Shown here: positions 53,302 to 62,048 of the stretch, piece by piece
How the letters are laid out: every line of letters begins with the position of its first letter
Numbering within the stretch: the first letter of the stretch is position 1
Assembly (NCBI GenBank): GCA_965219635.1
Contig: OZ244783.1
Coordinates: 992,001 to 1,056,000, forward strand
Source of the DNA: JAPOXR01 sp965219635
GTDB lineage: Bacteria; Pseudomonadota; Alphaproteobacteria; Rhodobacterales; Rhodobacteraceae
Direction of reading: 5' to 3'
DNA length: 64,000 nucleotides
The notes under the pieces: generated by a model
What the model saw: the letters and a program-made list of their open reading frames with translations, nothing else
Told to the model about the DNA's origin: nothing
Databases searched by the model: none
Made by a program: the position numbers and the translations under genes

Positions 53302-55107
53302 TCAGACAACGGCGCAGGCACCGGTGGCTGTCGGGCCGACTTGCCGTCGGAACAGCCCGAACAGTTCTCGACCACATCCATATGCAGAGTCTTCTGCCTC
53401 AAATTCACAGGCCTCCCGCTGTTCAATGTCGCTTGCCAGGACCTCCAGTTGGCCCGACACGCTGTCCAGCCGAACCATGTCGCCATTCCGGAGTTTGGAG
53501 ATTGTGCCTCCGTCGGCTGCCTCAGGTGAAATATGGATCGCCGCTGGAACCTTGCCGGATGCACCGGACATTCTTCCGTCAGTTACGAGACCGACCTTGT
53601 GTCCCCGGTCCAGCAGGACCGACAGAAGGGGCGTGAGAGAGTGCAACTCCGGCATGCCATTCGCGCGCGGTCCCTGAAAACGTACAACCACGATGCAATC
53701 CCGGTTCAGGTCGCCATTGTCGAAGGCTTGCCGCACGGCCTGCTGGTCGGAGAATACGGCCGCAGGCGCTTCGATATGGTGGTGTTTTGGGTTCACCGCA
53801 GAGACCTTCATGATACCCTGGCCAAGATTTCCCTTCAGGTGCCGCAGGCCACCAGTGGCGGCAAACGGATCAGAAACGGGCCGCACGATCCGCTCGTTTT
53901 CCGAGCGTTCATTGCCCGACTCCCACACCATGGCGCCATCCCTGAGCTTGGGTTCCTTGGTGTAGCTGCGAAGCCCTTCACGAAACACCGTCCGTACATC
54001 CGGATACAGCAGGTGCCCGCTCAGGAGTTCTCCGATCATGAAACCAAGACCGCCTGCGGCATGGAAGTGGTTAACGTCCGCCAGCCCGTTGGGATAGACT
54101 CTCGCAAGCAATGGTACTGCCTCGGAAACAGCTGCAAAATCATCGGCCTCAAGGATGATCCCAGCCGCTCTTGCCATGGCGGTCAAGTGAAGAACGAGAT
54201 TGGTGGAACCGCCGGTCGCCATCAGGCCAACCATGCCGTTTACGAAGGCATGTTCATCAAGGATTTGCCATACCGGCTGATAGCTGCCCCCGAGAGCCGT
54301 GGATTTCACCGCCGCAACAGTAGCAGCGGCTGTTAGGGCGTCTCTAGCCTCAGTGCCCGGATTGACAAAGGATGCGCCTGGCAGGTGCAAGCCCATGAAT
54401 TCCATGAGCATCTGGTTGGTGTTTGCAGTGCCATAGAATGTGCATGTTCCGGGTCCGTGATAGGATTGCATCTCGGCGCGCATGAGTTCGGCGCGCGAAA
54501 TCCGCCCTTCCGCAAAGTCCTGGCGCACCTGCGCCTTTTCCTTGTTGGAGAGACCGCTTGTCATCGGACCGGATGGAACGAAGACGGCTGGCAGATGGCC
54601 AAAGGTAGCCGCTGCAATGACGAGGCCTGGGACTATCTTGTCGCATACTCCCAGAAACAGAACTGCGTCGTAGGTGTTATGACTGAGGGCAACAGAGGCA
54701 GACAGGGCAATGACATCCCGCGAGAACAAGGAGAGTTCCATCCCGGCGCGTCCCTGTGTGACACCGTCGCACATCGCCGGGACGCCTCCAGCGACCTGGG
54801 CGGTTGCACCTGCCTGCCGCGCTGCCCGCTTGATGAGTTCCGGAAATCTCTCGTAGGGCTGATGGGATGACAGCATGTCGTTATAGGCAGTGACAATGCC
54901 CAGATTTGGGGCGTCCGTTTCTGCCAGCCTGTCCTTGTCTTTGCCCATTGCTGCATATGCATGTGCCTGGTTTCCGCAGGACAGATGGCCGCGGTTTGGG
55001 CCTTCCCGGTGGGCCTGTTTCATGCGCTCGACATACGCGGCCCGCGTTTCGGCGCTGCGGCGGCGAATGTTGCTGGTTACGGCTTCAATTCTCGGGTCGA
55101 TTGACAT
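53302..55107 (-). CDS. edd: Phosphogluconate dehydratase
   Basis: A 601-residue iron-sulfur dehydratase of the IlvD/Edd family, making KDPG from 6-phosphogluconate. Cluster cysteines are in VPAMCDGVTQG, LGVCDKIVPG and GTCTFYGTANTNQM. VLVTDGRMSGASGKVPAAIH-like sequence towards the C-terminus (LVTDGRMSGASG) is the catalytic segment. The ATG at 55107 starts SIDPRIEAVTSNI, as in other Edd. It is the upstream gene of the Entner-Doudoroff set; eda and glk follow on the same strand after a 1.1 kb piece holding the decayed toxin-antitoxin locus. Confidence 0.96.
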   Translation of the reverse strand: MSIDPRIEAVTSNIRRRSAETRAAYVERMKQAHREGPNRGHLSCGNQAHAYAAMGKDKDRLAETDAPNLGIVTAYNDMLSSHQPYERFPELIKRAARQAGATAQVAGGVPAMCDGVTQGRAGMELSLFSRDVIALSASVALSHNTYDAVLFLGVCDKIVPGLVIAAATFGHLPAVFVPSGPMTSGLSNKEKAQVRQDFAEGRISRAELMRAEMQSYHGPGTCTFYGTANTNQMLMEFMGLHLPGASFVNPGTEARDALTAAATVAAVKSTALGGSYQPVWQILDEHAFVNGMVGLMATGGSTNLVLHLTAMARAAGIILEADDFAAVSEAVPLLARVYPNGLADVNHFHAAGGLGFMIGELLSGHLLYPDVRTVFREGLRSYTKEPKLRDGAMVWESGNERSENERIVRPVSDPFAATGGLRHLKGNLGQGIMKVSAVNPKHHHIEAPAAVFSDQQAVRQAFDNGDLNRDCIVVVRFQGPRANGMPELHSLTPLLSVLLDRGHKVGLVTDGRMSGASGKVPAAIHISPEAADGGTISKLRNGDMVRLDSVSGQLEVLASDIEQREACEFEAEDSAYGCGRELFGLFRRQVGPTATGACAVV

Positions 55108-55182
55108 TTTTGGGTTCCGATTGCCCGGGGCCGGGCTATTGAGGTTTCGATGTTGAATCGTTGATTTGGGTGGAATCCTCAA

Positions 55183-56283
55183 GTGAAATCCAAGACACAC
55201 CAATCGCCGGGACCGGCATCGGCAGTCAGTGCGCCCGGTGTGTCCAGTGTCCTCAGGGCACGGCTGGCGGTCGTTGGCGCCGGCACAATCGGAATGCGCC
55301 ATATCTCTGCGATAGGTGCCTGTGAGCATGCCGAGCTGGCCGGTGTGGTCGACAGCAGCAAGGCCAAGCGGGCTGAACTGGCCGCTACAGGGATCCGGAC
55401 ATTTGACTGTGCCGATGATTTGCTGCGCAAGACCCTTCCTGATGGCGTGATCGTTGCAACACCGACGGGCGAGCACCTTGAAACGGCAATGCCCGCTGTT
55501 TCTGCCGGGCTTCCCGTGTTGATTGAAAAACCTGTCGCGTCGACATTGGAAGCTGGCCGCGCACTGGGAAATGCCGCCCGCAAGGCGGGATCAAGGGTGC
55601 TCGTGGGCCATCACCGCCGCCATCACAAGCAAGTTGCAATTGCGCAGAAGATGATCCGGGAAGGTCAGCTGGGCGACCTTGTCCTCGTGTCTGGAGTCTG
55701 GGGCATTCGCAAAAACCCAGCCTACTACGAGCAAGAGATCCGCAATACCCGGGAGGCCGGCCCGGTTCTCATCAACTTCGTCCACGACATCGACCTGCTG
55801 CGGTGTTTGTGCGGCGAAGTAAGCCGGCTCTCTGCTTGCTTCTCGAACGGCCCGGGTGCCGAGGCAAAGGAGGATGCGGGTGTGGTCGCCATGCAATTCC
55901 GCTCGGGAGCGCTTGGATCCTATGCGCTCTCTGACCGCGTTGCGTCACCTTGGGCATGGGAATACGCAACGGGCGAAAACCGGATTGTACCGGCGGTCGG
56001 CCGCAATTGCCTTCGCCTGATGGGAACGAAGGGCTCGCTCGAATTTCCAAACCTCGGACATTGGACATACGAAGGCGGGCAGGGTGACTGGACAAAGCCT
56101 ATCCGCCACAGGCGGATCGAGTGCGAGACTATCGACCCGTTCATGCGGCAATTGGAGCACTTTATTGACGTGATCGCCGGTGATGCTGAGCCGTTGATTG
56201 ACATTGATGATGCCATGATGAGCCTGCGCACGACGCTTGCGGTCTTCGAGGCTGCGGACACCGGCAATTGGGTTGAGATTTGA
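55183..56283 (+). CDS. Gfo/Idh/MocA-family oxidoreductase
   Basis: A 366-residue sugar oxidoreductase with AVVGAGTIGMRHISAI, VLIEKPVASTLEAG (EKP motif) and LINFVHDIDLLRCLCG with the catalytic Asp/His pair. The first 25 residues are extra, Ser- and Pro-rich, so the true start may be later than the GTG at 55183 (which has GGTGG ahead). It is divergent from edd with only 75 bases between, so the two may share control. The neighbouring genes on the other side are convergent. Substrate unknown. Confidence 0.86.
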   Translation: MKSKTHQSPGPASAVSAPGVSSVLRARLAVVGAGTIGMRHISAIGACEHAELAGVVDSSKAKRAELAATGIRTFDCADDLLRKTLPDGVIVATPTGEHLETAMPAVSAGLPVLIEKPVASTLEAGRALGNAARKAGSRVLVGHHRRHHKQVAIAQKMIREGQLGDLVLVSGVWGIRKNPAYYEQEIRNTREAGPVLINFVHDIDLLRCLCGEVSRLSACFSNGPGAEAKEDAGVVAMQFRSGALGSYALSDRVASPWAWEYATGENRIVPAVGRNCLRLMGTKGSLEFPNLGHWTYEGGQGDWTKPIRHRRIECETIDPFMRQLEHFIDVIAGDAEPLIDIDDAMMSLRTTLAVFEAADTGNWVEI

Positions 56284-56345
56284 ACTCTGCCGCGGTCAGT
56301 CGAGCTGGTTTTTCACGCGTGCCGGGTAGATCCCTGCACGAACTG

Positions 56346-57188
56346 TCAGTTGCCGCCGCTCTCCAGCAATTCCATGAACGCATCCATTTCGGGTTGATCG
56401 ATGCCGGGTGTTTCGGCTGGCCCAGGAAAGTCACCGGATTGCGTTGCCTGGCGAAACCGCCTGAGCGCTGCGATACGTTCTTGCCGCAACTCTTCCCTGA
56501 TGCGGCGAAGGTTGCCGAAGGCGCGTGCATGCCTGGGAAGGTTCTCGTTGTCGCCGCAAATGTCCTCCATGAACAGGTAGTCGACATCAGCTCCGCTGCC
56601 CGATCCCAAAGAGACCGTTATGGTTGAGACCCTGCGCGAGATCTCTGCCATTACCGGCCCGGGAATGACCTCTGCTTCAACCAGCACTCCGCCAGCATCC
56701 TCCAGCCTCTTGAATGCCCGGTAAAGTTCGAACGCTTCCTTCCCTGTCTTGCCGACGGCCCGCAGGCCGTCCGTCCAGGTTGACTTTCTTGGAACCAGAC
56801 CGAGGTGTCCCATGACTGGAATGTCCTCTTTCGCCAGCGATTCAACGACAGCCATGCTTCTTGCGGTCAGCACCGCGTCTGCCCCAAGCGACAAGGCGCG
56901 TAGGGCTTCGCGGAGGATGTCATCGGTTGTGGCAAAGTCCGGCAGACCGATTGCAGCCGTCAGGAATTGAGGGGTTTGCGCCGACCGCACTGCCTCGGTG
57001 TTGACCGAGTTGCATATGATCATGTCAAAACCGGCAGCGTGCGCAGCCAGCGCCTCCTCACGGCTGTTCGCCGTGACCTGCGTCCACTTCTGCTGTCCCT
57101 TCAGAGCCTGCATACCAGCAACTGTCACCGTGCGCTCTGCTGGCTGCGCAGACCAGCTGTATACTCTCTTCAGCCCGTCTTTGCTCAA
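56346..57188 (-). CDS. PanB-like (ketopantoate hydroxymethyltransferase-fold) protein
   Basis: A 280-residue TIM-barrel protein similar to PanB, the enzyme that adds a hydroxymethyl group to 2-oxoisovalerate. The best match is DIPVMGHLGLVPRKSTWTDG, aligning with the MGHLGLTPQ segment of PanB, and the EALRALSLGADAVLT part. However, the N-terminal VTAYDYPSA of PanB is replaced by VTVAGMQALKGQ, and the family's catalytic residues cannot all be placed, so its reaction is probably different. The start is a TTG overlapping the previous stop (TTGA). It is in an operon with a TIM-barrel isomerase and a hydroxyacid dehydrogenase; panC and panD are absent. Confidence 0.75.
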   Translation of the reverse strand: MSKDGLKRVYSWSAQPAERTVTVAGMQALKGQQKWTQVTANSREEALAAHAAGFDMIICNSVNTEAVRSAQTPQFLTAAIGLPDFATTDDILREALRALSLGADAVLTARSMAVVESLAKEDIPVMGHLGLVPRKSTWTDGLRAVGKTGKEAFELYRAFKRLEDAGGVLVEAEVIPGPVMAEISRRVSTITVSLGSGSGADVDYLFMEDICGDNENLPRHARAFGNLRRIREELRQERIAALRRFRQATQSGDFPGPAETPGIDQPEMDAFMELLESGGN

Positions 57189-58057
57189 TTCTCCGGTCCA
57201 AAATGCTGCATGAATTCGTCGATCGACTCCCGGAAACCGTTCTCAAAGCTCCCGTTGCCGGGGTGATAGACACTCTCATAGGAAACGACTCCCAGATAGC
57301 CGTCGCGCTTCAATGCTGTGGCTATGGCTCCGAGCTGCGGTCCCAGTTGGCCTTGCCCGAGCCGGCACACCTCCAGCCGGGCTCTTGGAGTATCAGTCCT
57401 GACATCCTTGATGTGGACATGACCGATATAGCCGCCGCGCAATTCCTCGTAGGCATCGGGGTAGGCGATATCGTGGCACCAGCAACAATTGGCAGGGTCC
57501 CAGAGCACCTGCAAGGTGTCCTTGGCGTCAAGATCGTCAATCAGTTTCCTGCCTGTGAAACCCGAGTTGACCATGGTCCCTGTTCCGGTTTCCACGACCA
57601 GCTTCAGTCCTTCCGGTCGCGCCAATTCCACGGCAGGGTGCATGAGTTCAAGCGTGGCCTCCCATGCACCGGCGGACGCATTCCAGATTTCGGCTCCGTT
57701 GTCCCCCCACAATATCGCCTCTTTCTTGGGCGTCATTACACGCACCAGGGGCGAGTTCAGTTCGTGGGCAAGGTCCAGCATGCGCCGCAGGGCTTCCATA
57801 TGCGCTTGATGAAGTGTGTCGCCCGGCCGGTTCCCGATGGTCGTTCCTGCGAAGAGATGCCGTGACAGGCACGCGAGCTTCATGCCATGATCCGCAAGAA
57901 GCTGCTTGATCAGTGCAACTTCTTGCCTTGAGTGATCGCCAACTTCCCGGTTCCACACATACTGAAGTTCAGCATGCTCGATTCCAAATTCCTTGAGAAC
58001 CAGAAGTGCGTGATGCAGGTCGCGGCTGATCCCATCGCAAATCACACCTGTCTTCAA
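57185..58057 (-). CDS. Sugar phosphate isomerase/epimerase-type TIM-barrel protein
   Basis: A 290-residue xylose isomerase-like TIM-barrel protein. It shows FGIEHAELQYVW, LVRVMTPKK, KLVVETGTGTMVN (metal-site Glu), LWDPANCCWCHD (Asp and His) and HVHIKDVR, the metal-binding set of this superfamily. These proteins isomerise or epimerise ketoses, keto acids or inositol derivatives. The TTG start at 58057 has AGGAGG six bases upstream and overlaps the stop of the preceding dehydrogenase gene (TTGA). Substrate not determined; an acid sugar is likely from the neighbours. Confidence 0.82.
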   Translation of the reverse strand: MKTGVICDGISRDLHHALLVLKEFGIEHAELQYVWNREVGDHSRQEVALIKQLLADHGMKLACLSRHLFAGTTIGNRPGDTLHQAHMEALRRMLDLAHELNSPLVRVMTPKKEAILWGDNGAEIWNASAGAWEATLELMHPAVELARPEGLKLVVETGTGTMVNSGFTGRKLIDDLDAKDTLQVLWDPANCCWCHDIAYPDAYEELRGGYIGHVHIKDVRTDTPRARLEVCRLGQGQLGPQLGAIATALKRDGYLGVVSYESVYHPGNGSFENGFRESIDEFMQHFGPEN

Positions 58058-58962
58058 GCTTCTGCCTCCTTCTTGCGCAGTTTGGCGCCGGCAATATCCT
58101 CAATCACCCGGGTGACTACCCAATTGTCTCCTTCAGGATGCTTCGTGATGCCTGCCTGGAAGAGCTGCATGGCGGCGGCGGCAGTGAACAGTGGGACACC
58201 TTGCTCCCGCGCAAGGTCCATGGCGATCGTCATGTCCTTGTACATCGTGGAGATGTGGCTGCCGGTATCCGTGAAGGTTCCGTCAATTATGTTCTTAATT
58301 GCGGTATTGGCAGCTCCCGACCCGCCGCTGGAAGTGGACACGACGTTGAAGAATGCATCGGCGTCCACGCCTGATTTGGCCGCGAGCACTGTAGCCTCGA
58401 ACGTTGCCGTAAAGATGGCGCCGATCAGGGATTGCAGGCATCCCTTCACTGTTTGCCCCATGCCCGGCTCATGGCCCACATGATGAATGGTTGAACTGAC
58501 TGCTTCCAATACCCTGCGGTTGCCGTCGAGAACGCTGTCCGGCCCGGCAATCATCATGGTCAGTGTTCCGGCCTGGGCGCCTGGAAAACCGCCGCTTACT
58601 GGTGCGTCAAGCAGGTGAATCCCGGAAGGCTCCAGCCTTTGCCAGATTTGGCGGGCCTCTCTTGCGGTAATTGTTGCCGTCAGGATGATCGTGGAGCCTG
58701 GGGCCATCGTGTTCGCCAGGCCGTCTTCACCGAATATGACAGAATTGGCCTGGCCGCCGTTAAGCACCATCACGAATGCCGCTGTGGCTCCGGTGCCTGC
58801 TTCGGCAGGGCTCGCAGAAGGTATGCCGCCAATCCGGGCAAGTTCCTTCATGGGCGCATCAAGGCGGTCGTAGCCTGCTACTTCAAATCCTGCTTTTCTC
58901 AGGTTCTTGGCCAGGCCGGATCCCATCTTTCCCAAGCCGACCACACCAACGCGCTCTTTCAT
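58054..58962 (-). CDS. NAD(P)-dependent beta-hydroxyacid dehydrogenase
   Basis: A 302-residue member of the 3-hydroxyisobutyrate dehydrogenase / tartronate semialdehyde reductase / L-threonate dehydrogenase family. It has VGLGKMGSGLAKNLRKAG (Rossmann motif), LLDAPVSGGFPGAQAGTL (substrate loop), GQTVKGCLQSLIGAIFTAT (with the catalytic Lys) and a C-terminal KDMTIAMDLAREQGV. The ATG at 58962 has GGAGG seven bases upstream. It is first in a three-gene operon with the TIM-barrel and PanB-like proteins. The LtnD (threonate dehydrogenase) group is a good guess, not proven. Confidence 0.84.
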   Translation of the reverse strand: MKERVGVVGLGKMGSGLAKNLRKAGFEVAGYDRLDAPMKELARIGGIPSASPAEAGTGATAAFVMVLNGGQANSVIFGEDGLANTMAPGSTIILTATITAREARQIWQRLEPSGIHLLDAPVSGGFPGAQAGTLTMMIAGPDSVLDGNRRVLEAVSSTIHHVGHEPGMGQTVKGCLQSLIGAIFTATFEATVLAAKSGVDADAFFNVVSTSSGGSGAANTAIKNIIDGTFTDTGSHISTMYKDMTIAMDLAREQGVPLFTAAAAMQLFQAGITKHPEGDNWVVTRVIEDIAGAKLRKKEAEA

Positions 58963-59144
58963 GCGGTCCTCCCGGTTTGCATGGGAATTGGTCAATTCAA
59001 GGTTCAACGCTAATCAAGTTCGTTACGGCCATCAACCCGCAGGAACAAGAATTCAATGCTGCAAATGCCATAGCCGGATTGCGCAGGCGGAGAGCCAATT
59101 TATCTTGCGCATCCGGGCAACAGTCACGGGCGCTCATGACCGGC

Positions 59145-60569
59145 CTATTGGCCTGTTTCAGACAACTCCAACCGGTCAGCCAATTCCCGCGTCACAGTGT
59201 AGGCCTGCATGACATCCTCCTCGGTGCATTCGAATGTTCCGGCACTAACCCGGATGACCGTCTTGCCGTCGCAACTGGCCCGGGTGAGGAAAATCCGCCC
59301 GTCGTCATTGATGGAGTTGCACAACCGGCGTGTCAGTTCATCCGGGTCGCCGCTGCCCAAGTTCAGTCTGAATGTGAACAAGGCAAGCGAAGCACTTGAT
59401 ACAACTTCGAAATCCGGATCAGACCGGAACTTCTCCTCGACTTTTTTGATCCAGGCGATGTGATTGCGGATCAGCGTTCTGAGACCTTCCAGCCCGTAGG
59501 CGCGCAACAGGAACCAGAGCTTCAATGCCCTGAATCTGCGTCCGAGGGGAATGGTGAGTTCATTGTATTCGGTAATTTCGAAACCGCCCTCGGTCTGGAG
59601 GTATTCCGGGCGCAATCCAAGTGTGCGGTGTTGCGGGCCCATGTCTGCCAGGAACTGGACTGAACAGTCGAATTGGGCGCCGAGCCACTTGTGGGGGTTA
59701 AACACGATGGAATCGGCCTGTTCTACGCCGTCCCAGAGGTCCCTGAGTTCTGGGCAAATCATGGCCGAACCGGCCCAGGCGGCATCGGCATGGCAGTAGA
59801 GGCCGAATGACTTGGCGACTTCTATGACTTCGCCAGCCCTGTCGCAGGCGCCATTGGCGGTTCCGCCGACGCAGACGATTAATCCCGCAGGAACGCGGCC
59901 TTCTTCCAGATCCCGGGTGATCGCCAGGCGCAACTCTTCAGGTTCCATGGCAAGGGATTCGTCGGTCGGGATGCTGACCAGGTTGTCGCTGCCGATCCCT
60001 GCAAGCCGGACGGCCTTTTCGATTGAAGAGTGGTTCTCTGCCGAAGCGTAGACCCGCAACACCCCCTGACCATGAAGACCTTCTTTGTTGCTTGACCAGG
60101 CGGTAGCGCGCTCGCGCATCGTCATGACTGCGCAGACGGTCGCAGTGGTTGCCGAGTCATGGATAAGGCCGGAAAAGCCATCGGGCAGGCCAAGAGCGAT
60201 ACGCAGCCAGTCGATCATCCTGCTTTCTAGTTCGCTGGCGGCAGGTGAGGCCTGCCAAAGCAGGCAGTTGCAGGCTATCGAATTGACCAGTTGGTCGGCC
60301 AGAATGGATGCAGGTGCCGCGTTGGCAGGAAAATAGGCAAGGAACCGCGGATGCTGCCAGTGCGTCATGCTATCCGGAACGAGACGTTCAAAGTCCGCGA
60401 AGATCGTCTCCATGGATTCCGCGGACTCCGGCGCTTGCACGGGGATCTGTGCGGCAAACTCTCCAGGTGAGCATTGCGCCCTGACCGGACGGTCCCGCAA
60501 CGTTGCATGATAGCGGGTGGCCCACTTGCCAGCCCGGGCCGACCAGTATTCCAGTTCCGAGTACTTCAT
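59145..60569 (-). CDS. PLP-dependent group II decarboxylase (aromatic amino acid type)
   Basis: A 474-residue decarboxylase with FLAYFPANAAPASILADQLVN, TSGGT region changed to IHDSATTATVCAVMTMRERA, AENHSSIEKAVRLAGI, CHADAAWAGSAM and the PLP lysine in FNPHKWLGAQFD. It belongs to the DOPA/tryptophan/tyrosine decarboxylase group, but the amine made cannot be stated. It lies 33 bases after an aminotransferase gene on the same strand, so the two probably act on the same aromatic or branched amino acid. Confidence 0.88.
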   Translation of the reverse strand: MKYSELEYWSARAGKWATRYHATLRDRPVRAQCSPGEFAAQIPVQAPESAESMETIFADFERLVPDSMTHWQHPRFLAYFPANAAPASILADQLVNSIACNCLLWQASPAASELESRMIDWLRIALGLPDGFSGLIHDSATTATVCAVMTMRERATAWSSNKEGLHGQGVLRVYASAENHSSIEKAVRLAGIGSDNLVSIPTDESLAMEPEELRLAITRDLEEGRVPAGLIVCVGGTANGACDRAGEVIEVAKSFGLYCHADAAWAGSAMICPELRDLWDGVEQADSIVFNPHKWLGAQFDCSVQFLADMGPQHRTLGLRPEYLQTEGGFEITEYNELTIPLGRRFRALKLWFLLRAYGLEGLRTLIRNHIAWIKKVEEKFRSDPDFEVVSSASLALFTFRLNLGSGDPDELTRRLCNSINDDGRIFLTRASCDGKTVIRVSAGTFECTEEDVMQAYTVTRELADRLELSETGQ

Positions 60570-60602
60570 TGCAGCAAGGGCCTAACTTCCTGCGGCGCCA
60601 GC

Positions 60603-61829
60603 CTATGCGCTTGCAGTGGTGCTGGTGCGCCTGCCGCGGGAATGTTCCGTACTTCCGGTACGGCTGAGTTTGCCCGCAAAGGACGAAAGCCTGCGGAGAG
60701 CGTCGCCCAGATCATCTGCAGGCACAGTCATGGCGACCCGTACATGCCCGGCAGCCGATGAACCAAAACTCTCGCCCGGCATGACGGCAATATTCTCGTT
60801 TGCCAGCAATTCGAGGGCAAACTCCTTGCCGCTCAGTCCCGTCGCACGGATGTCGATCATCAGATACATGGCGCCGCGGGGTTGAACGAGTGCCACGGCT
60901 TGCTGATTGCCGAGGACGTCAAGCGCCACCGCCAGTCTTCGCCGGAAAGGTGCAGCAATCTGTTCTTCAAACTGTTGCCCCCTCTGCAGAGCGTAAAGAG
61001 CCGCCTCCTGAATGAACTCCGGAACCCCGAAAGTGACAACGGTGATCAATTCACCGAGCGCCTCAATGACCTCTGCCGGGGCAACAAGCCAACCCACTCT
61101 TGATCCTGTCATGGCAAAGGATTTGGACATCGAACCGATAACGAGCGTGCGTTCCAGCATGCCGTCAAGCGATCGGATGGAATGATGTTCGCCGGACCAG
61201 ACCTGGGTGTCGTAGACTTCATCGGAAACCACCCAAAGATCATGCTTTCTGGCGGTTTCGGCAATCATGCTGATCGTGTCCCGGGGATAAACGGTACCAG
61301 AAGGATTGTTGGGTGAATTGATCAGGATGCTCTTTGCTCCCCGGGCGGCGTTGTCCAGCAGGGTGGCGTCGGGCCAGAACTGATGGGCCGAACGGGTCAC
61401 GACGGGCACCGGAGTACCGCCGGCTGCCGTTATGGTCCCCGGATAGGTCGGATAGTAAGGGTCGAAGAAGAGCGCTCTGTCGTTTGCATTGAGTACGGCA
61501 AGGTGAGAGATGATCAGTGCACCCTGTCCTCCACTCGTGATGACAACATTCTCTGCGCCGGTGGAGACGCCTGTGCGGGTCTGTATTCTCTCTGCAATAG
61601 CTTTCCTGAGCGGCGTTATTCCCGGTATGACCGTATAGCCAGTCCGGCCGTTGGCAGCACTGTCCGCCATTGCCGCAAGGATGGAAGGATCGGTCTGAAT
61701 ATCGTGGTCGCCGATCGTCAGGTCAATGACCTGCTCACCGGCTTCCTTCATTCGCCTGGCCCGGAAGTGCGGCTCCCACGTGCCGGCATCCGACTGCATC
61801 ATGCTCAAGGTCCGGTCTGCCAGCTTCAT
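60603..61829 (-). CDS. Class I/II PLP-dependent aminotransferase
   Basis: A 408-residue fold-type I aminotransferase. It has IDLTIGDHDIQTDPSI, TSGGQGALIIS (cofactor phosphate), INSPNNPSGTVYP, VVSDEVYD and the PLP lysine in SMSKSFAMTGSRVGWL, with the substrate carboxylate Arg in HVRVAMTVP near the C-terminus. AGGAG lies ahead of the ATG at 61829; a longer frame adds 47 unrelated residues. The 20 C-terminal residues are Arg-, Ser- and Thr-rich and extra. It is divergent from cysS and leads a two-gene operon with the decarboxylase. Confidence 0.88.
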   Translation of the reverse strand: MKLADRTLSMMQSDAGTWEPHFRARRMKEAGEQVIDLTIGDHDIQTDPSILAAMADSAANGRTGYTVIPGITPLRKAIAERIQTRTGVSTGAENVVITSGGQGALIISHLAVLNANDRALFFDPYYPTYPGTITAAGGTPVPVVTRSAHQFWPDATLLDNAARGAKSILINSPNNPSGTVYPRDTISMIAETARKHDLWVVSDEVYDTQVWSGEHHSIRSLDGMLERTLVIGSMSKSFAMTGSRVGWLVAPAEVIEALGELITVVTFGVPEFIQEAALYALQRGQQFEEQIAAPFRRRLAVALDVLGNQQAVALVQPRGAMYLMIDIRATGLSGKEFALELLANENIAVMPGESFGSSAAGHVRVAMTVPADDLGDALRRLSSFAGKLSRTGSTEHSRGRRTSTTASA

Positions 61830-62048
61830 TATGGCTCCTGTGCGAGGGTAGGCGGCCGCCAATCGTGGTTGCAGCAGGCCGGGTTGCATTCCAAGTGGAA
61901 GTGGTCCATACAACCGACCATGAACGCAGCACAATGCATAATCATCTGCATTTCGATTACCAGCTGACATAGTCGGCCGGGCTGCTCCCCTTCTTCCAGA
62001 TTTCCAGAGTATTCGCCCGGCGGGCTCGTTGTTGTTTTGGATAGGAAA

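Noticed and set aside
56346..57188. True pantothenate gene panB
   Set aside because: The N-terminal PanB motif is not kept and panC is absent; PanB-like fold is the safer call.
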